DNA from: an uncultured Eubacteriales bacterium
GTDB lineage: Bacteria; Bacillota; Clostridia; Oscillospirales; CAG-272
DNA: 64,000 nt
Direction: 5' to 3'
NCBI GenBank assembly: GCA_934486825.1
Contig: CAKSQF010000001.1
Coordinates: 62,001-126,000 of the forward strand
The notes below the pieces were generated by a model. The model did not search any database, was not told the origin of the DNA, and worked only from the letters and a program-made list of their open reading frames with translations. The translations under genes were made by a program, and so were the position numbers. Shown one piece after another: positions 52,836 to 62,777 of this stretch; position 1 is the first letter of the stretch, and each line of letters starts with the position of its first letter.

Positions 52836-54068
52836 TCAGTCGGTGTCGTCGAAGGAGTAGTGGTCAAGCTGTCTTATGTCAATGTTTTTTACATATGCAT
52901 ATGATCCGCTTTTGCCGAAGACATGTACCGAAACGTTCGTGAATCCGTGTGCAAGCTTCATTTTCGATCCGGTTTTCGCAATAAGCTCAATTCTGTCGGT
53001 GTCAATGCAGGATGCCGTTCTGTAAAATCCACCTTTTGATAAAACCGTGATCTTTTTTCCGCTTTCAAAATAGGTGTTTTTGTATTCAAGATAACATGAT
53101 GCAACGATGGTAATCAGCGCGGCTGCGGATACAATCAGCCATCCGTAACCGAAAAACGGCGCGGGAATAATGCAGAGGGGAGGAATAAGCATCTTGATGG
53201 TAAACAGATAATGATAAAAGCTTCTGTTTCTCGGCGGTCTGTGTGACATGTTCATCTCGGGCATAAGCATCTGAGCGCATTTCATCATGTCCTTTTCCCG
53301 CAGAAGCGGGAAAATCGGCTTCGGCTTGAAAAAGATCGGATTGTATCCGACTGCGCGTACATACAGCTTGCCGTAGCCGAAGATGCGCAGGATAGGCGTC
53401 TGCTTGTATTCGATTATCGCTATTCTGTCGCGTACTATATATGTCTTGCGTCTTATCAGAAGTCCGGACTCATATGATATGCTGTTGTTTCCGCTTGATG
53501 CCCTGAAGCCGTAATACTTGAACAGCTCTCTGAGAAATCCTCCCGTAATTGCCCATATGAAAATGATCGCATACGGCAAACCGAAGGATAGGACGAATGT
53601 TCCCGCAAAAACGACATGACGGAATACAAAATCCGATATTTTTCTTGCGGTGGTTTCGGTAAACCAGGGTGCCGAAAAAAGAAATACCGCGGACCATGAC
53701 AGCAGAAGAATGACAATATACCATTCGTAATGCGATTGCAGGAGCGATTTCTTAAAAAGATCAAGCGAATTCAGCTTTGCCGACTGTACAGTGTCGCTGT
53801 CGTCATCGGTGTATTTTTTTATAAACTCCTCGGCTGTTGCGACCGGAACACCGAGCAGAGTGAAAACATTGCCGGCAAATGTCAGAACTATGTTGCAGCG
53901 ACCGAATGCACGCATTACAAAAGAGGTGACTGTCGAAACCGCTTCGATCTTATCGGTATATATTATGTTTGAACGTGTCAGAAAAAGATTGCGTTTTATC
54001 AGTATTCTGTCGTCAAGAAAGGTATAATCCCATATAAAAAACGAAGATTTTTGCTTCAAAGCCGTCAC
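52836..54068 (-). CDS. bacterial PH-domain membrane protein (YdbT-like)
   Basis: This 410-residue protein has repeated bPH2-like domains, as in YdbS/YdbT. Sequences such as WDYTFLDDRILIKRNLFLTRSNIIYTDKIEAV and ISYESGLLIRRKTYIVRDRIAIIEYKQTPILRIFGYGKL show the PH repeat pattern (RI/RTYIV... DRIA.IE). Hydrophobic segments near residues 115-135, 150-175 and 285-315 mark membrane anchors. Function is unknown in this family. It ends 20 nt upstream of the acyltransferase start. Confidence 0.7.
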   Translation of the reverse strand: MTALKQKSSFFIWDYTFLDDRILIKRNLFLTRSNIIYTDKIEAVSTVTSFVMRAFGRCNIVLTFAGNVFTLLGVPVATAEEFIKKYTDDDSDTVQSAKLNSLDLFKKSLLQSHYEWYIVILLLSWSAVFLFSAPWFTETTARKISDFVFRHVVFAGTFVLSFGLPYAIIFIWAITGGFLRELFKYYGFRASSGNNSISYESGLLIRRKTYIVRDRIAIIEYKQTPILRIFGYGKLYVRAVGYNPIFFKPKPIFPLLREKDMMKCAQMLMPEMNMSHRPPRNRSFYHYLFTIKMLIPPLCIIPAPFFGYGWLIVSAAALITIVASCYLEYKNTYFESGKKITVLSKGGFYRTASCIDTDRIELIAKTGSKMKLAHGFTNVSVHVFGKSGSYAYVKNIDIRQLDHYSFDDTD

Positions 54069-54077
54069 CTCCTTTGT

Positions 54078-56471
54078 TTATTCAAGCTCGCATACGGTCA
54101 CACCGAGATCACCCTCGCCGAATGTGCCGAGCCGGTAGCTTTTGATGCGTTTGTCGCCTTTGAGAAAATTCCAGAGCTGTTTTTTCAGCGCTCCGGTTCC
54201 TTTTCCGTGAATCAGTCTGACCGAATGTACTCCGGCGAGTGATGCACTGTCGAGGTATTTATCGACCGCCGCCCACGCGTCCTCTCCGTTCATTCCCCTG
54301 AGATCGATCTCGGACGAGAAATCCTTTGTAACAGATACCCCGAGCTTTGCAACCGGACGCTTTTTGCCGCTTTTGTCGGTGAAGGTGAGATCATCGTCTT
54401 CGATAAGCATCAGGTTGTCTTCTCTGACTTTTGTGGTCATAAGTCCCGCATGTACGGTCACATTTCCTTTTTTGTCGGCAGGAGACTGAACGGTTCCTTT
54501 TGCTCCGAGACTTATTATCATAACGCTGTCTCCTTTTTTGACAGGGCGGGGAAGCTTGTAGTTTTCGGGTGCATGGCTCACTATCGGGTCGATTTTGCTC
54601 TCGCCGTCGCGGATTGCCTTTTTCATGTTGCGTCTGGCTTCATCCATGGTTTTTGCAAAGTTTTCGCTGTCCTTTGCTTTTTTCGCACGGTCAAGCTCTG
54701 CCATTACAAAGTCGGAGGTTGCACGCGCACTTTCGATTATGCGGGTCGCCTGCTCGTTGGTGCTTTCGCGAAGCTTTTCTGCTTTTGCAATCTTTTCGCT
54801 CAGCTGGCGCTCTTCCTCAGCCCGTTTTTTCTCCCACTCGGCTTTTTCCTCCAGAATCTTTGCAAGATTCTTTTCGGCTTCAAGACGGGTCCCTTCGAGC
54901 TTTTCGATAACATTTTCGAATTTTTTGTTTGACGGATCGACAAGTATCTCGGCGCGTCTGATTATTTCATCCGGCAGACCGATTTTCGAAGAGATTGCAA
55001 ATGCATTAGATTTTCCGGGCGTGCCTATAATCAGTCTGTATGTCGGCGCAAGCGTGTTTACGTCAAATTCACACGCCGCATTGCATACGCCGTCGGTCTC
55101 AAGAGCATATATCTTCATCTCACTGTAATGTGTGGTTATGGCTGTAAATGCTCCTGTTTGCCGTATCTTTTCGGTGATGGCAACGGCAAGCGCCGCTCCT
55201 TCTACCGGATCGGTGCCGGCGCCAAGCTCGTCGATAAGAACCAGCGAATGGCTGTCGGCGGATGCAAGGATGTGAACTATGTTCGTCATATGCGCCGAAA
55301 AAGTCGAAAGCGACTGCTCGATCGACTGCTCGTCGCCGATATCGGCAAGGATTTTGTCAAATATCCGCAGCTTCGAATCTTCGCCTGCCGGGATGTGAAG
55401 ACCCGACTGTGCCATAAGTGTGAAAAGACCGAGGGTTTTGAGCGAAACGGTCTTTCCGCCCGTGTTCGGTCCGGTAATTATAAGCGTGTCAAAATCTTTG
55501 CCGAGCATGATGTCAATGGGAACCGTTTTTTTGCCGACTATGAGCGGGTGGCGGGCGGCTTTTATGTCAATGATCCCGTCTTTGGATATATCGGGTTCGT
55601 TGCCCTTCATACGCCATGAAAGCTCGGCACGGGCAAAGATGTATGCAAGTATTGTGATATTGCGGTAATTGAGATCCGTGCAGTGACCGAAATCGGCAAC
55701 AGCCGCCGAAAGCGTGTAGAGAATCTTTTCGATTTCCTTTTTTTCCTCAAGCTCAAGCCTGCGCAGTTCGTTGTTGGCTTCAACTACCGCAAGAGGTTCA
55801 ATGAACAGAGTGGCACCGGTTGCCGAGGTGTCATGGACAAGTCCCTTTATCTCCCCCTTGTGCTCCGCTTTTACCGGTATAACGTATCTGCCCTCACGTA
55901 TCGTTACAAGGTTGTCCTGTAAATATTTTGTCGTGTTCTCGGCGGTTATATACCGTTGAAGGGTGTCTCTGATGCGGTTGTTCGTGATCCTTATCGATCT
56001 TCTTATGTCGGAAAGCTTTGTCGATGCATCGTCCGAGATCGAGTCTGCGGATATAATGCAACGGCGGATCTCGCGTTCAAGTGCGGGATTTGCGACAAGT
56101 CTTGCAAAAATCTCTCCAAGTGAGCCGAGCTTTGCGTTTTTGATACCCGCATATGAAATCAGCGAGGAGGTAGACGATAAAAGCGAGGCAACGTCAAGAA
56201 GCTCGGCAGGGGAGAGCATCGCCCCTTTTTCCGCACGCTCAACGATATCTGTTATATCGGGCGCAGAGCCGAACGGCGGATTGCCGTTCTGTGCAAGCAG
56301 GAACTTGGCGTCGGTCGTTTCGGTAAGTGATTTTTTTATGTGAACCGGATCGGAATCGGGAGATGCGGCAAGTGCAAGCTCTTTGGCTCCTGCCGTGAGT
56401 GCACATTCGGCAAGCATTTCACGTATTTTCCGGAAATCAAGTGTTATTATCGCTTTGTTGAATTCGGTCAA
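54078..56471 (-). CDS. mutS2: MutS2, endonuclease/ribosome quality-control ATPase
   Basis: MutS2 is a MutS-like ATPase without the mismatch-binding domain; in Firmicutes it senses stalled or collided ribosomes and limits recombination. The 797-residue product has the clamp/lever helices, Walker A GPNTGGKTVSLKTLG (about residue 333), signature and Walker B DELGAGTDPVEGAAL, a long coiled coil (about 520-640), and a C-terminal Smr nuclease domain (IDLRGMNGEDAWAAVD, then RLIHGKGTGALKKQL). It lies downstream of recO in a leftward DNA repair/ribosome cluster. Confidence 0.97.
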   Translation of the reverse strand: MTEFNKAIITLDFRKIREMLAECALTAGAKELALAASPDSDPVHIKKSLTETTDAKFLLAQNGNPPFGSAPDITDIVERAEKGAMLSPAELLDVASLLSSTSSLISYAGIKNAKLGSLGEIFARLVANPALEREIRRCIISADSISDDASTKLSDIRRSIRITNNRIRDTLQRYITAENTTKYLQDNLVTIREGRYVIPVKAEHKGEIKGLVHDTSATGATLFIEPLAVVEANNELRRLELEEKKEIEKILYTLSAAVADFGHCTDLNYRNITILAYIFARAELSWRMKGNEPDISKDGIIDIKAARHPLIVGKKTVPIDIMLGKDFDTLIITGPNTGGKTVSLKTLGLFTLMAQSGLHIPAGEDSKLRIFDKILADIGDEQSIEQSLSTFSAHMTNIVHILASADSHSLVLIDELGAGTDPVEGAALAVAITEKIRQTGAFTAITTHYSEMKIYALETDGVCNAACEFDVNTLAPTYRLIIGTPGKSNAFAISSKIGLPDEIIRRAEILVDPSNKKFENVIEKLEGTRLEAEKNLAKILEEKAEWEKKRAEEERQLSEKIAKAEKLRESTNEQATRIIESARATSDFVMAELDRAKKAKDSENFAKTMDEARRNMKKAIRDGESKIDPIVSHAPENYKLPRPVKKGDSVMIISLGAKGTVQSPADKKGNVTVHAGLMTTKVREDNLMLIEDDDLTFTDKSGKKRPVAKLGVSVTKDFSSEIDLRGMNGEDAWAAVDKYLDSASLAGVHSVRLIHGKGTGALKKQLWNFLKGDKRIKSYRLGTFGEGDLGVTVCELE

Positions 56472-56509
56472 TTTGATGCTTCCTTTCGATAGTCTGTTAT
56501 TTAATGCTT

Positions 56510-57274
56510 TTAAATGCGGATGCTTTTGTAAAATCCGAGAGTGTCAAAGCTACGTTCAAGATGTTCTATAAGATATTTCTCACATATCGGCGACAGCTCG
56601 GATTCAAGCTCGTCGTCGGTCGGAAATGCAAATATACGTTTGTCGGGCGCAACGCAGATATAGCGCATCGTATCCAGAAGGATGTCGTCAAGAGCGGCAA
56701 TGAGCGCTCCTTCCGAAGCACCGTTTCCGCTTGTCTGACATTCGTTGCAATATACCGTTCCGCCGTCGATGTCGAAAAAGTAACTGTCATCTTTTTTGCC
56801 GCAGCCGGCACAGCAGGTAAGGTCGGGTTTAAAACCGAGCAGACAGGCAAGCCTGAGTTCGAATACCGCCTTTATAAGCGTCGCACTTTTCTTTTTCGTC
56901 GAAAGAAGGTAAAGACAGTTCAGCACAAGACTGAGTATGTCGCTCTGATCCTCTCCAGTAATAGTTACCGTTGACGTGACATCCATGATGTACTGGGCAA
57001 GTGACAGTGAGACAAGATCCTCCCGCAGAGCATAGAAATCCTCTATCAGGGAAGCTTCTTTGATGTAAAAGCGGTCATTTTTCTCGCTGAGAACAAATTC
57101 GCAGAAGCAAAAAAGCTGTGATGTGTGAAGTCTGTGACTTTTTATGTTTCTGACGCCCTTTCCGCTGACCGATAATTTTCCTTCCTCCGGAGTCAGAAGG
57201 GTTATTATGCGATCGGATTCTCCGACGTCAATTACTTTTACGACAAGCCCTTTTGTAATTATATCTTTTCCCAT
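56510..57274 (-). CDS. recO: RecO, recombination mediator
   Basis: RecO loads RecA on SSB-coated gaps with RecR. The 254-residue protein starts with the OB-fold segment (TKGLVVKVIDVGESDRIITLLTPEEGKLSVSGKG) and has a zinc module CCAGCGKKDDS followed by CNECQ. The C-terminal helices end in HLERSFDTLGFYKSIRI. It sits between era and mutS2, as is common in Firmicutes. Confidence 0.93.
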   Translation of the reverse strand: MGKDIITKGLVVKVIDVGESDRIITLLTPEEGKLSVSGKGVRNIKSHRLHTSQLFCFCEFVLSEKNDRFYIKEASLIEDFYALREDLVSLSLAQYIMDVTSTVTITGEDQSDILSLVLNCLYLLSTKKKSATLIKAVFELRLACLLGFKPDLTCCAGCGKKDDSYFFDIDGGTVYCNECQTSGNGASEGALIAALDDILLDTMRYICVAPDKRIFAFPTDDELESELSPICEKYLIEHLERSFDTLGFYKSIRI

Positions 57275-57307
57275 ATTGTACCGGTTTTAAAGATCTGCCC
57301 GGACAGA

Positions 57308-58198
57308 TCAGTCATCCTTCTTTCTGAATCCGAGGTCGTTTATAAGAAAATCGCTTTCACGCCAGTTTTCTTTTACCTTGACCCATACGTCAAGAAATAC
57401 CTTTGTGCCGAAAAATTTTTCCATGTCCTCTCTGGCATAGCTGCTTATTTTCTTGAGCATTTCGCCGTTTTTGCCGATGATAATTCTCTTGTGAGATTCG
57501 CGTTCGCAATATATTTCGGCACGGATGCGCAAAAGATTTCCTTCTTCTTTGAATTCCTCAATCGAAACCGCAGTCCCGTGAGGAATCTCGTTGTCGAGAA
57601 GTCTGAGAAGTTTTTCTCTTATCATCTCGGAAGCAATTACTCTTTCGGGTTGATCGGTAAGCTCGTCCTCGTCAAATATCCATTCACCCTCGTGCAGAAG
57701 CTTTTCCGCTTCGTCAAGCACGATCGATATTCCGTCCTCCTTTATCGCACTGATCGGTATGACGGACGCAAAATCGGCGAGCGACGCATATGCCGATATG
57801 ACTTGTCCGATGCGTTCAGGCTTTGACAGATCCGTTTTGTTCAGAACAAGTATTATCGGCAATGAATCCTTTGCAAACCGTTGTATGAGCTTTTTTTCGA
57901 CGTCTCCCGGGAGATAATCGGTGTCCGCAACAAGAATTGCGGCGTCAACATCGGCAAGTGCCGAACCGATCTGCCTGTTCATGTAGTCTCCGAGCTTTGT
58001 CATAGATTTGTGCATGCCGGGAGTGTCGATAAATACAAACTGATTTTCGCCCTTTGTCAGTATACCGGTTATCCTTGTACGCGTGGTCTGCGGCTTTCTT
58101 GAAGTTATCGCTATTTTTTCTCCGAGCATTGCGTTGAGCAACGTCGATTTCCCGACATTCGGACGTCCGACTATTGCTATAAAACCTGTTTTTTTCAT
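57308..58198 (-). CDS. era: Era GTPase
   Basis: Era binds 16S rRNA and aids 30S maturation. The 296-residue protein has G1 GRPNVGKSTLLNAMLG, G2 TTRTRITG, G3 IDTPGMHKS, G4 NKTDLSK and G5 SAIKEDG, then a KH domain with IIGKNGEMLKKIS and the C-terminal DVWVKVKENWRES. All residues are intact. ybeY lies 15 nt upstream, the usual gene order. Confidence 0.98.
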   Translation of the reverse strand: MKKTGFIAIVGRPNVGKSTLLNAMLGEKIAITSRKPQTTRTRITGILTKGENQFVFIDTPGMHKSMTKLGDYMNRQIGSALADVDAAILVADTDYLPGDVEKKLIQRFAKDSLPIILVLNKTDLSKPERIGQVISAYASLADFASVIPISAIKEDGISIVLDEAEKLLHEGEWIFDEDELTDQPERVIASEMIREKLLRLLDNEIPHGTAVSIEEFKEEGNLLRIRAEIYCERESHKRIIIGKNGEMLKKISSYAREDMEKFFGTKVFLDVWVKVKENWRESDFLINDLGFRKKDD

Positions 58199-58213
58199 AT
58201 TAACAATCCTTTT

Positions 58214-58675
58214 TTATCTTGTGAGTTTCATTATCGTGAGTATTTTTTCCTGACGACCGAACATGTCAGCTTCGTCCTCCGGTGAGGTTTCATGGTCATA
58301 ACCGAGCAGATGAAGTACCGAGTGTACCGTAAGAAAGGCTATTTCGCGTTCAAACGAATGTTGATATTCATCAGCCTGTTCGTCCGCACGCTCCGCCGAA
58401 ATGACAATGTCCCCGAGAATACAGTATTCGCCGTCATCAAAATCGTCGTCAAACATGGGGAATGACAGCACGTCGGTTGCCCTGTCGATTCCTCTCTGCT
58501 CGTAATTTATGCGGTGAATCTCTTCGTTGTCAACAATCGTGACCGATACTTCACAGGAACGTGTGAAATTTTCATATTTCAGTGTGTTTCTGATTGCCGA
58601 TCGTATGAGCTTTTTGATCTCGGGCGTTATTTCAATGATGTCCTGTCTGTCCGATATATATATCCTTAACTTCAT
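58214..58675 (-). CDS. ybeY: YbeY, rRNA maturation endoribonuclease
   Basis: This is a metal-dependent RNase that works in 16S rRNA 3' processing and ribosome quality control. The 153-residue protein has the conserved HSVLHLLGYDHET motif with three zinc-binding His residues and DVLSFPMFDDDF. It abuts phoH and precedes era by 15 nt. Normal length. Confidence 0.96.
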   Translation of the reverse strand: MKLRIYISDRQDIIEITPEIKKLIRSAIRNTLKYENFTRSCEVSVTIVDNEEIHRINYEQRGIDRATDVLSFPMFDDDFDDGEYCILGDIVISAERADEQADEYQHSFEREIAFLTVHSVLHLLGYDHETSPEDEADMFGRQEKILTIMKLTR

Positions 58676-59683
58676 TTATCTGACCTCTTTTTTTGCATGA
58701 TAGCTTTTTTGCGCCCTTTTTTCGTTCTTTTCACGATCGTGTTTGTCGTATGCAAGAATGATTTTTTGTACGAGTCTGTGTCTGACAACGTCCCTGTCTG
58801 TCAGATACCGGATATCAATGTCATCGATGCCCTTCAGTATTGCAACCGCATCCGCAAGACCGCTTTTCTGTGAGTGCGGAAGGTCGGTCTGGGTCAGATC
58901 GCCGGTCACAACAGCCTTTGAGCCGAATCCGAGACGCGTAAGAAACATTTTCATTTGTTCCGGTGTGGTGTTTTGCGCTTCGTCAAGAATGATAAAGCTG
59001 TCATCAAGTGTGCGTCCTCTCATGTACGCGAGCGGCGCGATTTCGATTATGCCCTTTTCTGCAGCCCTCTGATAGCCGTCGGTACCCATAGTTTCGTACA
59101 GCGAATCGTAGAGCGGGCGCAGATAGGGATCGATCTTGCTTTGCAGATCGCCCGGCAGATACCCGAGCCGCTCCCCGGCTTCTACTGCCGGACGTGTAAG
59201 AATAATACGTGATACCTGTTTTTGCCGCAGGGCGGAGACTGCCGCCGCAACCGCGAGAAATGTTTTTCCCGTACCTGCGGGTCCGATTCCGAGAACGACG
59301 GTGTTTTTTCTTATTGCCTCTATATATTTCTTTTGACCGATCGTTTTTGCACGTATCGGCGTTCCCTTCGGGGTAATCAGTACAAGATCGCGGTCAAAGT
59401 TTTCAAGCTGATCGCCGTTTCCGTCTTCGTACATATTGATCGCATAAATGACCTTCTGTTCGTCGATCTGCTCTCCGATCGTCGCAAGCTTTTTCAGATA
59501 CTGTATGACAGAGTAGGCTTTTTCGAGACTGCTCTCTTCGGTTCCGCTTATCGTCAGTGTTGTGCCTCTGTATGTGATACTGACGCCGAGCCGCTCTTCT
59601 ATCGTCTCAAAATTTTTATCATAGCTTCCGCTTATTGCAAGAAAAGCGTCCGCATTTTCCACCGAAATGATTTTTTCGCTCAT
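58676..59683 (-). CDS. phoH: PhoH-like ATPase (PhoH/YbeZ family)
   Basis: This P-loop ATPase of the PhoH/YbeZ group partners with YbeY; RNA-helicase activity has been described in the family. The 335-residue protein has Walker A GIGPAGTGKTFLAVAAAVSA (about residue 131), Walker B FIILDEAQNTTPEQMKMFLTRLG and VVTGDLTQTDLP. A KH-like N-terminal domain precedes the P-loop. It overlaps yqfD by 4 nt and leads into ybeY without a gap. Confidence 0.95.
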   Translation of the reverse strand: MSEKIISVENADAFLAISGSYDKNFETIEERLGVSITYRGTTLTISGTEESSLEKAYSVIQYLKKLATIGEQIDEQKVIYAINMYEDGNGDQLENFDRDLVLITPKGTPIRAKTIGQKKYIEAIRKNTVVLGIGPAGTGKTFLAVAAAVSALRQKQVSRIILTRPAVEAGERLGYLPGDLQSKIDPYLRPLYDSLYETMGTDGYQRAAEKGIIEIAPLAYMRGRTLDDSFIILDEAQNTTPEQMKMFLTRLGFGSKAVVTGDLTQTDLPHSQKSGLADAVAILKGIDDIDIRYLTDRDVVRHRLVQKIILAYDKHDREKNEKRAQKSYHAKKEVR

Positions 59684-60891
59684 GTCGTTCGTCCTTTTTC
59701 GTGTTCTTCTTTTTGTTCGCCCGATGCGGTAATCGGAACCTGTTCTGCTATGTCCTCTATGCAGTAGATTCTCCTGTGCAGTGTATATACCGCACCGTCG
59801 CAGGAGGCAGACTGCGTAACCGACAGCACCTCTGCATCCGGCATTTCGGACGAGATAAGGTCTGCCATCCGCTTTTCCGCAAGCTTTTCCGCCTCTTTTT
59901 CATCGATTGAAAAATCCTTCATGACAGTTTCACGGTATTCGACGGTTACAAATCCGATCGGAAGCGCATGACCGAAGACCGTAAGCTTTTGCAGAGAAGT
60001 TTTTGCTTCCGAGCTTTCATACGGATCGGAGCGATCTCCGAAGAATGACAGCGTCCTTCCGAAGAAAAAAATGAAGCGGTATTTTGTCGCACGCCCGGTC
60101 GTAATCGGTTTTTCTCCGATAAGCGGTACGGTCTCGGTGTAGTTTTTTACGATCCGTGCATAGATGTGTGCGTCCGAGTGTTCAAGACGGTAAACCGATT
60201 CGTTTCTGCCCTGGTAAAAACCGCTGACAAGTACCTGCCCCTTGTGTACCGAATCTCCCGATGCAACAACAGCCTGCCCCGAAAAAAGTTCGATGCTGTC
60301 GATGAATCCGTCATATTTTGCAATCAGATTTGTGGGGGATTTTTCGGCTTCCGGGTCGCTTTCGGTAAAATCTCTTACGACCACTTCCGCCTTTGTACCT
60401 ATGATGTTTATGCTTATCCATGAAAGTGAACCGTCGGAAAGGAGATAATCGGTGCATATTTTGTTTACGTCAAGTCGTCGGATCGGACTTCCGACCGAGA
60501 GCCCCTGCTTTTCAAGACCGTCAAGAATTGTTTCGGGAGCAACCGCTTTTCCGCCCGTGACATTTATTTCCCATATAAACATTGAAGGAAAATAAAGCAG
60601 AAATACAAAAAGCGCGGCTCCTACGTAAATTCCCGCTCTTTTCCTGTAGCGCATGAGTATAAACGGTAATCCGAGCTTTTCTACCGACGTGATCCGAACT
60701 CCCGTGTCCGAAACAATCTTTCCGAATCCCGCAGAGGAAAGACTGATAACATCGATGGTCATGCTTTCGCCGTCAACGGATGCTGTCCCGAAGGCTTTGC
60801 CTGACAGCATAAGCTCTGTCAGCAGCTTTTCGGATTTCGGAAGCGTAAATCTGTAAAATCCGACAAGAAAGGCAAAAATGTGATAGAGCAT
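59680..60891 (-). CDS. yqfD: YqfD family sporulation membrane protein
   Basis: YqfD is a mother-cell sporulation protein in Bacilli and Clostridia. I chose the ATG at 60891, overlapping the yqfC stop (ATGA), giving 403 residues beginning MLYHIFAFLVGFYRF. A longer frame to 61056 lies inside yqfC. One membrane segment is clear near residues 93-112 (GIYVGAALFVFLLYFPSMFI), followed by a large extracytoplasmic part with WISINIIGTKAEVVVRDFTE. The C-terminal tail is charged. The ordered cluster yqfC-yqfD-phoH-ybeY-era is typical. Confidence 0.9.
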   Translation of the reverse strand: MLYHIFAFLVGFYRFTLPKSEKLLTELMLSGKAFGTASVDGESMTIDVISLSSAGFGKIVSDTGVRITSVEKLGLPFILMRYRKRAGIYVGAALFVFLLYFPSMFIWEINVTGGKAVAPETILDGLEKQGLSVGSPIRRLDVNKICTDYLLSDGSLSWISINIIGTKAEVVVRDFTESDPEAEKSPTNLIAKYDGFIDSIELFSGQAVVASGDSVHKGQVLVSGFYQGRNESVYRLEHSDAHIYARIVKNYTETVPLIGEKPITTGRATKYRFIFFFGRTLSFFGDRSDPYESSEAKTSLQKLTVFGHALPIGFVTVEYRETVMKDFSIDEKEAEKLAEKRMADLISSEMPDAEVLSVTQSASCDGAVYTLHRRIYCIEDIAEQVPITASGEQKEEHEKGRTT

Positions 60892-61127
60892 CAGTCGTCC
60901 TCCACCGAAACCGAATTTATTACGCCCCTTACCGTGATCTCTTTCGGAAAGAATGATGAAAGAGTCAGGGCTTTTCCGCAAATGCAGAGGTTGCAATGCG
61001 GAAGGCGGACTATTATTCTGTTGCTTTCGTAGAGAATTACGCGCGCGCATCCGCATATCTGTGCCTCACGCCCGTTGTCAACCGTAAAAGAGTAATTATC
61101 GGACCTTGCGATATCTGCTTTATCCAT
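60891..61127 (-). CDS. yqfC: YabP/YqfC family sporulation protein
   Basis: This 78-residue protein has the YabP/YqfC beta-rich pattern, ending with GKALTLSSFFPKEITVRGVINSVSVEDD. It is translationally coupled to yqfD by a 4-base overlap. Together with yqfD it is under sporulation sigma control in Bacillus. It supports a spore-forming lineage. Confidence 0.9.
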   Translation of the reverse strand: MDKADIARSDNYSFTVDNGREAQICGCARVILYESNRIIVRLPHCNLCICGKALTLSSFFPKEITVRGVINSVSVEDD

Positions 61128-61179
61128 TCATAAACCCCCGATACTTTTCGTATATTGAATCAAATACAGTATATTCGGG

Positions 61180-62115
61180 GTGGTAAATATTCATACCGAC
61201 ATAAAGAGTCGCTTGCCGGGGTATCTGGTTGCGCTATTTACTCTGGCTGTTGCTTTTTTCGCCGTTTTCTTTCCGGACAGGTGCAGTCTGTCGGTAAGAG
61301 TCGGACTTGATCTTTTTTGCAAACGGCTGCTTCCCGCGCTTTTCCCTATGGCGGTTATAAGCGGCGTGTTCTGTAAAATGGGAAAGATACCCGGAATACC
61401 GACAAAAATTATCGCCCGCTTCGCAAGGATAAGCGAAAAATCCGCAGTGGCATTTGTGTTCGGCGCGGTAGCGGGATTTCCGATCGGTGCAATGCTCGTC
61501 GGCAGACTGTACAAAAACGGTGAGATCGATCGGGAGGAGGGAGAACGGATGCTCGGACTGTGTTCGGTCGCGTCGCCCGCCTTTCTTATATCGGCGGTCG
61601 GAATAAACATGTTCGGAAATATCGGGGTTGGAATTCTGCTCTATGGTGTACAGCTTGCGGTGACCGTCCTGCTGCTTTTTTTGACTGCGGGCAGAGTGAA
61701 GTGTCCCCGAAAAACAGAAGAAACCTGTAAAACAGCCTTGCCAACCGTCGGATGCCTCGTCGATGCGGTTGCACAGGCGGCAGTTTCGATGCTGTCCGTT
61801 GCCGCGTTTGTTACCTTTTTCTCGGTCGTTTGTAATATGCTCGGTGCTTTGCTTCCGGACGGAAACAACCGGCTTAGGGCAATAACAGGCGGATTTCTTG
61901 AGATCGGGTGCGGAATGAACGAACTTTCGTGTTTCCCCGAAAAGACAGCTCTGCCTGCGGCGGCACTCTTTGCGGGATGGTCCGGACTGTCGGTGCATAT
62001 GCAGGTAATGTCGGTGAGCGGCGAGCTTTCCCTTAAGAGATATTTTCTTCAGAAGGTTATAATCGCAGCCGCCTGCTCACTGCTTGTTTTTTCTTTCTGT
62101 GCTTTTTTCTGTTGA
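61180..62115 (+). CDS. ylbJ: YlbJ-like sporulation integral membrane protein
   Basis: This 311-residue membrane protein resembles YlbJ, needed for spore formation in Bacillus. A GTG start at 61180 is used; the ribosome binding site is weak. Hydrophobic segments include LVALFTLAVAFFAVFF (about 15-30) and several later ones. The conserved gating-type segment is AVAGFPIGAMLVGRLYKNGEID (about 104-125) with GLCSVASPAFLISAVG. It is divergent from yqfC, with 52 nt between. The gene name is by similarity of this signature. Confidence 0.8.
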   Translation: MVNIHTDIKSRLPGYLVALFTLAVAFFAVFFPDRCSLSVRVGLDLFCKRLLPALFPMAVISGVFCKMGKIPGIPTKIIARFARISEKSAVAFVFGAVAGFPIGAMLVGRLYKNGEIDREEGERMLGLCSVASPAFLISAVGINMFGNIGVGILLYGVQLAVTVLLLFLTAGRVKCPRKTEETCKTALPTVGCLVDAVAQAAVSMLSVAAFVTFFSVVCNMLGALLPDGNNRLRAITGGFLEIGCGMNELSCFPEKTALPAAALFAGWSGLSVHMQVMSVSGELSLKRYFLQKVIIAAACSLLVFSFCAFFC

Positions 62116-62140
62116 CAAAAAATGTCTGTCGTGATAAAAT
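62112..62140 (+). promoter_or_regulatory. promoter of the HAD hydrolase gene
   Basis: TTGACA (62112-62117), 17 bp, TAAAAT (62135-62140); the -35 overlaps the ylbJ stop. Confidence 0.75.
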
Positions 62141-62165
62141 GTCCGAAAAAAGGATGTGAGTACAG

Positions 62166-62777
62166 ATGATAGAAACGGTAGTTTTCGATATGGGGAATGT
62201 GCTTCTCGGCTACGATCCGGACCTTTGTATAAAGAATTATACGGATGATGAAGATGAAAAGCGACTTCTGAAAAGGGAAGCGTTCGGCTCGGAGGAATGG
62301 AATAAGCTTGACTGCGGGCAGATCACATACGATGAGGCAATGGAAATATGGAAATCACGACTGCCCGGGAGGATGCACACAACGCTTGAGAAGGTCATTG
62401 AAAACTGGCACCTGTACCTGTATGAGATAACCGACATGACTGCGATCGTGAAAAGGCTCTCCGCCGCGGGAATCGGTACTTATCTGCTGACAAATGTAAG
62501 CGTAAGATTTGATGAAATAAAAAAGTCTTTCGGACTTGTCGGTGCTGTAATGGACGGATATATTGCATCAGCCGAAAATAAAATGATGAAGCCGGATCCC
62601 CGTATATACGAGCTTTTGATAAACAAATACCGTATTGACAGATCAAAGGCTCTCTTTGTCGATGACAGGGCGGAAAACGTAGAAGCCGCAGTTGATGTCG
62701 GGATGCCGGGATACCTGTTTGACGGTGACGCAAAAAAATTCGAAAGTTATCTGAATTCGCAGGGACTTGTTTTTTAA
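62166..62777 (+). CDS. HAD family hydrolase (HAD-IA)
   Basis: This 203-residue HAD-IA hydrolase is similar to small phosphatases such as YihX. Motifs are VVFDMGNVLLGYDP (nucleophile Asp, but the DxD acid is replaced by Gly: D-M-G-N), YLLTNVSV (motif II), and KPDPRIYEL with LFVDDRAENVEAAVDVG (motifs III-IV). The DMGN form is normal for the YihX-like group. Substrate unknown. It overlaps the convergent small membrane gene by 4 nt. Confidence 0.85.
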   Translation: MIETVVFDMGNVLLGYDPDLCIKNYTDDEDEKRLLKREAFGSEEWNKLDCGQITYDEAMEIWKSRLPGRMHTTLEKVIENWHLYLYEITDMTAIVKRLSAAGIGTYLLTNVSVRFDEIKKSFGLVGAVMDGYIASAENKMMKPDPRIYELLINKYRIDRSKALFVDDRAENVEAAVDVGMPGYLFDGDAKKFESYLNSQGLVF